From Vibrio pomeroyi (GTDB taxonomy: Bacteria > Pseudomonadota > Gammaproteobacteria > Enterobacterales > Vibrionaceae), in NCBI GenBank assembly GCA_041879425.1, contig CP090854.1, positions 1,054,001-1,118,000 on the forward strand: a DNA stretch of 64,000 nt, given 5' to 3'. Positions 60,163 through 64,000 of the stretch are shown here, piece by piece. Every line of letters begins with the position of its first letter. Position 1 is the first letter of the stretch. Under the pieces are notes generated by a model. That model did no database searches, had not been told where the DNA came from, and saw only the letters and a program-made list of their open reading frames with translations. The position numbers and the translations under genes were made by a program.

Positions 60163-61179
60163 TTACAGTGTTGGGTTCATGATGGTTGAAGTGCGTTCGA
60201 ACACGTCTAGACCTTGCTGTTGTAGCCAGTAAGGAAGGTCGATAAGAACCCAGTTCTCAGACAGTTTGTCACCGTCACGGTAGTAAACATCAACTACTTG
60301 CATGTTTGCACGTACTTCACCGCCAGTCATCCCTAGGAAGCCACCTGTTGGCGTGTTTGATAGGTTTGGCCAACCGAAGAAACAAGAGAAGTTACCTTCA
60401 GCGAAACGACAAACGTGGCCGTTGAACTTCTTGTCTTTCAGGTTGTTACGGAAAGGAAGTTGGTGCTGTTGTTGGTAGCGAGGAATTGTGTAAGACGCGC
60501 CGATACCACATGGGCCGTACCAAATCATGTCTTTTGACCAGCTCTTCGCTAGTACTTCTGGTGGGCAACCCATCGCGCCGCTGTCGTTAAGAGTAGACAG
60601 GTCATCAACCATTTTGTTTACTAGAGCCAGCGTTGCAACACCTTCTTCTGGAGCTGCATCTTCGAATAGCAGACCATCGTGGTTACGTGGGCCAGGGTAT
60701 ACGAAGTGCTTACCAGTTGATGGTGGAAGTGGGTAACAACCCGCTTGATCCATCATGCCTAGTAGATCTAGGAACAGGCCAGTCTTAGTGATTTTGCCAT
60801 CAACCACACAGTTAAATTCCGCGTAGCGAACGTTCATGATCTTGCCAGTTGGGCGCATGCCTAGGTATTCAGCGTCGAATAGACCCATGAAGTGACCCAT
60901 GCTCATTACCCAAATCTCATCTGGGTTAACTTCGTTGTTACCGCCGATGAAGATGTCTTGACGACGCTGCATGCGAGTCATTGATTTCATCATTGGAGCC
61001 CAGAAAACGTCAGCCGCAGCTTGAGCGCCTTCTTGCTCACGGAATGGGTAAACACCGCGCCACAAGTAATCTTCAGAAGTGTGTGCTTTTAAAACTTCAG
61101 CAACGTTCTCGTGAGTTGCGTTTTCCATTGCATCAAAGTATTCGCGAACAATGCGTTTAGCTTCTTGATATTTAGACAT
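60163..61179 (-). CDS. SnoaL-like/NTF2-fold protein with two tandem domains
   Basis: The 338-residue soluble protein has two NTF2-like modules: residues about 5-150 (IVREYFDAMENATHENVAEVLKAHTSEDYLWRG...MQRRQDIFIGG) and about 185-330 (WSKDMIWYGPCGIGASYTIPRYQQQHQLPFRNN...VYYRDGDKLSENWVLIDLPYWLQQQGLDVF). SnoaL-like proteins include cyclases, isomerases and hydrolases, so the reaction is open. It is 125 bp downstream of the MFS gene on the same strand and 249 bp ahead of the porin, suggesting a metabolic role in the same regulon. Confidence 0.85.
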   Translation of the reverse strand: MSKYQEAKRIVREYFDAMENATHENVAEVLKAHTSEDYLWRGVYPFREQEGAQAAADVFWAPMMKSMTRMQRRQDIFIGGNNEVNPDEIWVMSMGHFMGLFDAEYLGMRPTGKIMNVRYAEFNCVVDGKITKTGLFLDLLGMMDQAGCYPLPPSTGKHFVYPGPRNHDGLLFEDAAPEEGVATLALVNKMVDDLSTLNDSGAMGCPPEVLAKSWSKDMIWYGPCGIGASYTIPRYQQQHQLPFRNNLKDKKFNGHVCRFAEGNFSCFFGWPNLSNTPTGGFLGMTGGEVRANMQVVDVYYRDGDKLSENWVLIDLPYWLQQQGLDVFERTSTIMNPTL

Positions 61180-61241
61180 AATAATTTCTCTTTGTGTTGT
61201 CGAGTCAACATTCGGAACAGGACTCGATTTGGATTTTGTTA

Positions 61242-61261
61242 CCGGCTGACTACTCAGCCGG
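61242..61261. terminator. Hairpin between the MFS and SnoaL-like genes
   Basis: CCGGCTGA / TCAGCCGG with loop CTAC is flanked by AT-rich sequence. On the minus strand the tail is TAACAAAAT, so it is a weak terminator at best. Partial attenuation, or mRNA protection between the two genes, is likely. A second inverted repeat TCGAGTC/GACTCGA lies at 61200-61227. Confidence 0.5.
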
Positions 61262-61304
61262 CTTTAAATTTTTCGTATTTGAATTTCAGCGTATGAGTTT
61301 CGAA

Positions 61305-62609
61305 TTAAGCTTTTGCTGCTTCTGCTTTTTTGCTCTTATCGAAGACGCCACCTTTAAGAGTTTCAGGCAGTGTTAGCCATAGTAGGCCAGCGATAATCCA
61401 TACGATTGGTGAACCCCACATTGCCGTTTGTAGGTCGGTACGTTCTTGGATAAAGATAAGAACCATTGGTGCCCACATGCCGATAATACGACCGCCATGG
61501 AATAAAGCTGCACCATAGCTACGCAAGCGTGCTGGGAACAATTCAGAGAAGTAACCGCCCCATACTGCAGAAGCAGACAGGCCGAAGTTGTAGATAAGAC
61601 CTAGAAGAGCCAGCATGTTTAGGCCACCAATCACCATGTCGCCAGGTGCGACAAAGAAGATAGAAACCATGATACCTGCGAGGATGAAGCCGAATGCGTT
61701 GATCTTACGACCGTACTTATCTGCTGCCCATCCCCAGAACCATGCACCGAAGAGTGAACCAAATGCTGATATAGAGAAGATCAAACCGATGGTTGCACCA
61801 TCAAACATACGAACATCTTTCAGGTAGGTAGTTACAAAGCCACCGAAGAATTGGAATCCGTAGAAGTTAAGACCAGAAAGAAGTAAACAAGTAATCGTAA
61901 TTTTGCGGTAAGGCTTGCTTAACATCTCACCCCAAGAACCTTTTTTAGCTTCGGTTACTTCGCCAGCTGCATTGGTTGTTGTTTGTTGATCTTCTTCACC
62001 GTAGGCGATCACCGTTTTGTCGCTTGGTAATACAAAGATCATTAGCGCTGCTGCTACAAGCGGTGGAATACCACCTACCCACATTAGGCTCTGCCAAGGT
62101 GCATCAACACTTGTAATGAAGGCTGCGTAAGCGCCCATTGCTACTAAGGCAACAGAGAACATTGAAGAAGCAAATGCGGTCAACTTACCACGTACAGTCG
62201 GTGTAAATAGGCCGATCATTAGGCTCACTGCTACAGTGAAGTAACCACCCAGTGATAAACCAATGATGAAACGCATTGCAGCCCAAGTGACGTAGTCGGT
62301 GAACATCATATTGATGATGGTTGCACCACCGTTTAATGCCGTAATTGCTACTAGTGTGGACTTCTTGCCGAACTTGGTTGCGAACCATGCACAGCTCAGT
62401 GCACCAATTAGAGCACCAACCGACTGCCAAGTGTAGAACTGAGCGGTATCAGAAAGGCTAATACCAGCATATTCTTCCACGATGTATGGGCGTACGTAGT
62501 CAATAATTACAAAGTTATAACAATAGAAAAAGTAGCCGACTAGAATTGCTAGATATGCGGCTACCCTTTGAATCATAGGAACTTCGCTCATGTGTTTTTT
62601 AATGGTCAT
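61305..62609 (-). CDS. Major facilitator superfamily sugar or organic-acid transporter
   Basis: The 434-residue protein has twelve membrane segments and the MFS signature loops FATKFGKKSTLVAITAL (2-3) and GWAADKYGRKINAFGF (8-9). RFIIGLSLGGYFTVAVSLMIGLFTPTVRGKLTA marks the sugar/metabolite:H+ symporter branch. A cytosolic loop (about 200-230) separates the halves. It is divergent from a sodium:solute symporter and upstream of the SnoaL-like gene. The substrate is unknown; uptake of the sugar handled by this cluster is inferred. Confidence 0.92.
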   Translation of the reverse strand: MTIKKHMSEVPMIQRVAAYLAILVGYFFYCYNFVIIDYVRPYIVEEYAGISLSDTAQFYTWQSVGALIGALSCAWFATKFGKKSTLVAITALNGGATIINMMFTDYVTWAAMRFIIGLSLGGYFTVAVSLMIGLFTPTVRGKLTAFASSMFSVALVAMGAYAAFITSVDAPWQSLMWVGGIPPLVAAALMIFVLPSDKTVIAYGEEDQQTTTNAAGEVTEAKKGSWGEMLSKPYRKITITCLLLSGLNFYGFQFFGGFVTTYLKDVRMFDGATIGLIFSISAFGSLFGAWFWGWAADKYGRKINAFGFILAGIMVSIFFVAPGDMVIGGLNMLALLGLIYNFGLSASAVWGGYFSELFPARLRSYGAALFHGGRIIGMWAPMVLIFIQERTDLQTAMWGSPIVWIIAGLLWLTLPETLKGGVFDKSKKAEAAKA

Positions 62610-62751
62610 GACCGATAAACCTTTATTTTATATAGGGTGATTTTGGTTTTAATTATTGTGTGTTGATTATTTAGCTTCATCACACCGTCTTCATTTCGGG
62701 AGAGATAATAGAATCTTTGTGGTTATTAGATCCGTGATCAAAGTCAATTTT

Positions 62752-62773
62752 AAAATGAGTGCGTACCCATTTT
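62752..62773. promoter_or_regulatory. 22-bp dyad, candidate LacI-family operator
   Basis: The arms AAAATG and CATTTT flank AGTGCGTACC. Nine of eleven position pairs are complementary, and the centre is CG. The core TGAGTGCGTACCCAT resembles TGAATACGTACCTAT near the lacI-type gene. Confidence 0.6.
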
Positions 62774-62782
62774 GTGTATTTT

Positions 62783-62798
62783 GGTGATCTTGATCTCA
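62783..62798. promoter_or_regulatory. Weak CRP-like site
   Basis: GGTGA-N6-TCTCA matches TGTGA-N6-TCACA at 8 of 10 positions. Confidence 0.35.
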
Positions 62799-62852
62799 TT
62801 TAACTGCGTTTTTGTGCTTTGTGGGGCGATTTGAGTGTTTAATCGTCTATCT

Positions 62853-62870
62853 TAGTGATAATAGTCACAC
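62853..62870. promoter_or_regulatory. CRP-like site upstream of the symporter
   Basis: TAGTGA-TAATAG-TCACAC matches the CRP core TGTGA-N6-TCACA at 9 of 10 positions and is centred about 96 bp before the symporter ATG. It suggests carbon-source control. Confidence 0.6.
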
Positions 62871-62957
62871 TTACTGTGGGTTTTTGAGGGAAAATATCCA
62901 TTTTTGAGTACTATTGGCGGCGAATGATTAGAAGAATACAATAAACGGAATCTCAAA

Positions 62958-64000
62958 ATGGTTACGTACTCAAGTTTTGTGGTTATTGCTCTTTATGTGT
63001 TAACTACTTTATTTATCAGCTACTTAGTAAACAAGCGCTATAGCGTTGGTGGCGACTTTTCGACTGGTGGAAAACAATTTGGTTGGTTTACGGCGGGTGT
63101 GTCGATTCTTGCAACCTACATCAGTGCGATGACGTTCGTGGGTATGCCGGGCTGGGTTTATAGCTCAGGCATGGAAGCAATGAGCGTTCATCTGAATTAC
63201 CCAGTAGTGATCTTTTTCGCTGTGGTTTTCTTTGTTCCAGTGTTTTACAAACTCGGCCTGACCTCGATTTACGAATACCTAGAACACCGCTTTGGCGTTG
63301 TTGCTCGCACGATCAATTCCATCGTGTTTATTGTGGTTCAGTGTATTTCGGCAGGGGTTATTCTGTATGCGGTGGCATTGATTTTAGTGCAAGTGTTGCC
63401 CGTGAGTATCTCTGAGGCAATCATCTACATCAGCCTGTTTACCGCCTTGTATACCTATGCGGGGGGCATCTCAACCGTCATATGGACAGACATGCTGCAG
63501 TCGGCAGTATTGATTATCGGCAGCATTGCGATCTTTGGTTTATTACTGATGAAGATTGATGCGGGGGAGGTGTTGTCTCCTGAGCATCTGAATATCATCA
63601 ACCTCGATTTTGATCTTGGCGTCGACACCACATTGTGGGCAGGTGTAGTAGCAGTGAGCTTTTTGCACTTGAGCGTATATGGCACTAACCAACTGATTAT
63701 CCAAAGAACACTGGCGACAAAAAACGTTCAGACAGCACAAAAATCCATGCTGCTTTGTGGTTACGGCGCGTTCTTCATCTATCTGTTTTTTGCTGTGATG
63801 GGCGTTCTGTTGAGTGTCTTCTATCAAGACTCCAGCTTTGAAAACAGTAATGAAGTGATTCTCGATTTCGTGTTTAACCACACTAACCCAATCATTGTTG
63901 GGCTTGTGATTTCTGCATTGTCGGCAGCGGCGATGTCGACACTGGATTCCACTTATAACTCAATGGCGACCGTGGCAACGTTCGATTTTTATAAGCGCTT
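62958..64000 (+). CDS. Sodium:solute symporter family transporter, N-terminal part
   Basis: The frame is open from ATG 62958 (CGGAA upstream) to the window edge, 347 residues without a stop. It shows the SSS pattern: DFSTGGKQFGWFTAGVSILATYISAMTFVGMPGWVYSSG (sodium and substrate region), TSIYEYLEHRFG, TYAGGISTVIWTDMLQSAVLI and SALSAAAMSTLDSTYNSMATVATFDFY. About nine membrane segments are visible. It is divergent from the MFS gene. It probably takes up a sugar or related solute with sodium; the rest lies beyond the window. Confidence 0.93.
   Translation, partial: MVTYSSFVVIALYVLTTLFISYLVNKRYSVGGDFSTGGKQFGWFTAGVSILATYISAMTFVGMPGWVYSSGMEAMSVHLNYPVVIFFAVVFFVPVFYKLGLTSIYEYLEHRFGVVARTINSIVFIVVQCISAGVILYAVALILVQVLPVSISEAIIYISLFTALYTYAGGISTVIWTDMLQSAVLIIGSIAIFGLLLMKIDAGEVLSPEHLNIINLDFDLGVDTTLWAGVVAVSFLHLSVYGTNQLIIQRTLATKNVQTAQKSMLLCGYGAFFIYLFFAVMGVLLSVFYQDSSFENSNEVILDFVFNHTNPIIVGLVISALSAAAMSTLDSTYNSMATVATFDFYKR

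Larger units (their letters stand above)
62610..62957. other. 348-bp divergent regulatory region between the MFS and symporter genes
   Basis: There is no gene. The region contains the LacI-type dyad (62752-62773), a good CRP-like site (62853-62870) and a weaker one (62783-62798). Promoters for both directions must lie here; I do not assign -10/-35 boxes. Confidence 0.75.

Noticed and set aside
59989..60189. 66-residue open frame between the porin and SnoaL-like genes
   Set aside because: No ribosome site, no recognisable composition, and it overlaps the 3' end of the SnoaL-like gene.

Overview
The window looks like a Vibrio chromosome, probably from the Splendidus clade. That placement is inferred from recalled gene content: a tesB/ybaY/atl block, a vpsL-Q-like exopolysaccharide operon, a VpsR-like regulator and moderate-to-low GC. 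No database search was run. There are about 60 protein genes, one structural RNA (the 4.5S SRP RNA) and one complete insertion sequence. I see no tRNA, rRNA, CRISPR array, phage or plasmid functions.

Region 1 (1-11.7 kb) is housekeeping and stress. It holds the end of an RND efflux adaptor with its pump, a DsbA-like periplasmic protein, a DUF1244 protein, a 1,435-bp IS4-family element, a cysteine-desulfhydrase-like PLP enzyme divergent from a DecR-type regulator, tesB, ybaY, atl, and the 4.5S RNA. The IS sits inside the terminator hairpin that once separated the DUF1244 gene from the PLP-enzyme gene, and it carries its own perfect terminator just ahead of the transposase.

Region 2 (12.1-25.4 kb) is an eleven-gene exopolysaccharide operon with overlapping or closely spaced genes: initiating sugar transferase, outer-membrane beta-barrel, short OPX protein, Wzc-like protein, flippase, polymerase, three glycosyltransferases, a VpsP-like membrane protein and a VpsQ-like DUF4832 protein. 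It resembles vpsL-Q of V. cholerae and the cps/brp-type loci of other vibrios. The Wzc-like protein has lost the key residues of its tyrosine-kinase domain.

Region 3 (25.5-43.6 kb) is mixed accessory content: an AraC regulator with azlCD, a DUF2059 protein, an RNase H with a hybrid-binding domain, a second small glycosyltransferase/flippase group, LysE, kinase-like and GNAT proteins, a periplasmic glutathione peroxidase, an ABC1/UbiB kinase, a one-base-frameshifted micro-ORF, and a large secreted cysteine-containing protein convergent with a VpsR-like sigma-54 activator. The secreted-protein gene has a good sigma-54 promoter match and two upstream dyads.

Region 4 (43.8-64 kb) combines redox and carbohydrate functions. 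A double-CDGSH/glutamate-synthase fusion is followed by an arylamine N-acetyltransferase and a flavin reductase behind a textbook SoxR promoter, with soxR itself 3 kb away. Next come a crotonase/LysR pair, ChbG and a GH4 6-phospho-glycosidase with a LysR regulator, a VOC protein, a globin, two outer-membrane barrels, a sulfatase, a LacI regulator, a porin, a SnoaL-like protein, an MFS transporter and the start of a sodium:solute symporter. A shared dyad near lacI and between the two transporter genes, together with CRP-like sites, suggests one sugar-acquisition regulon.
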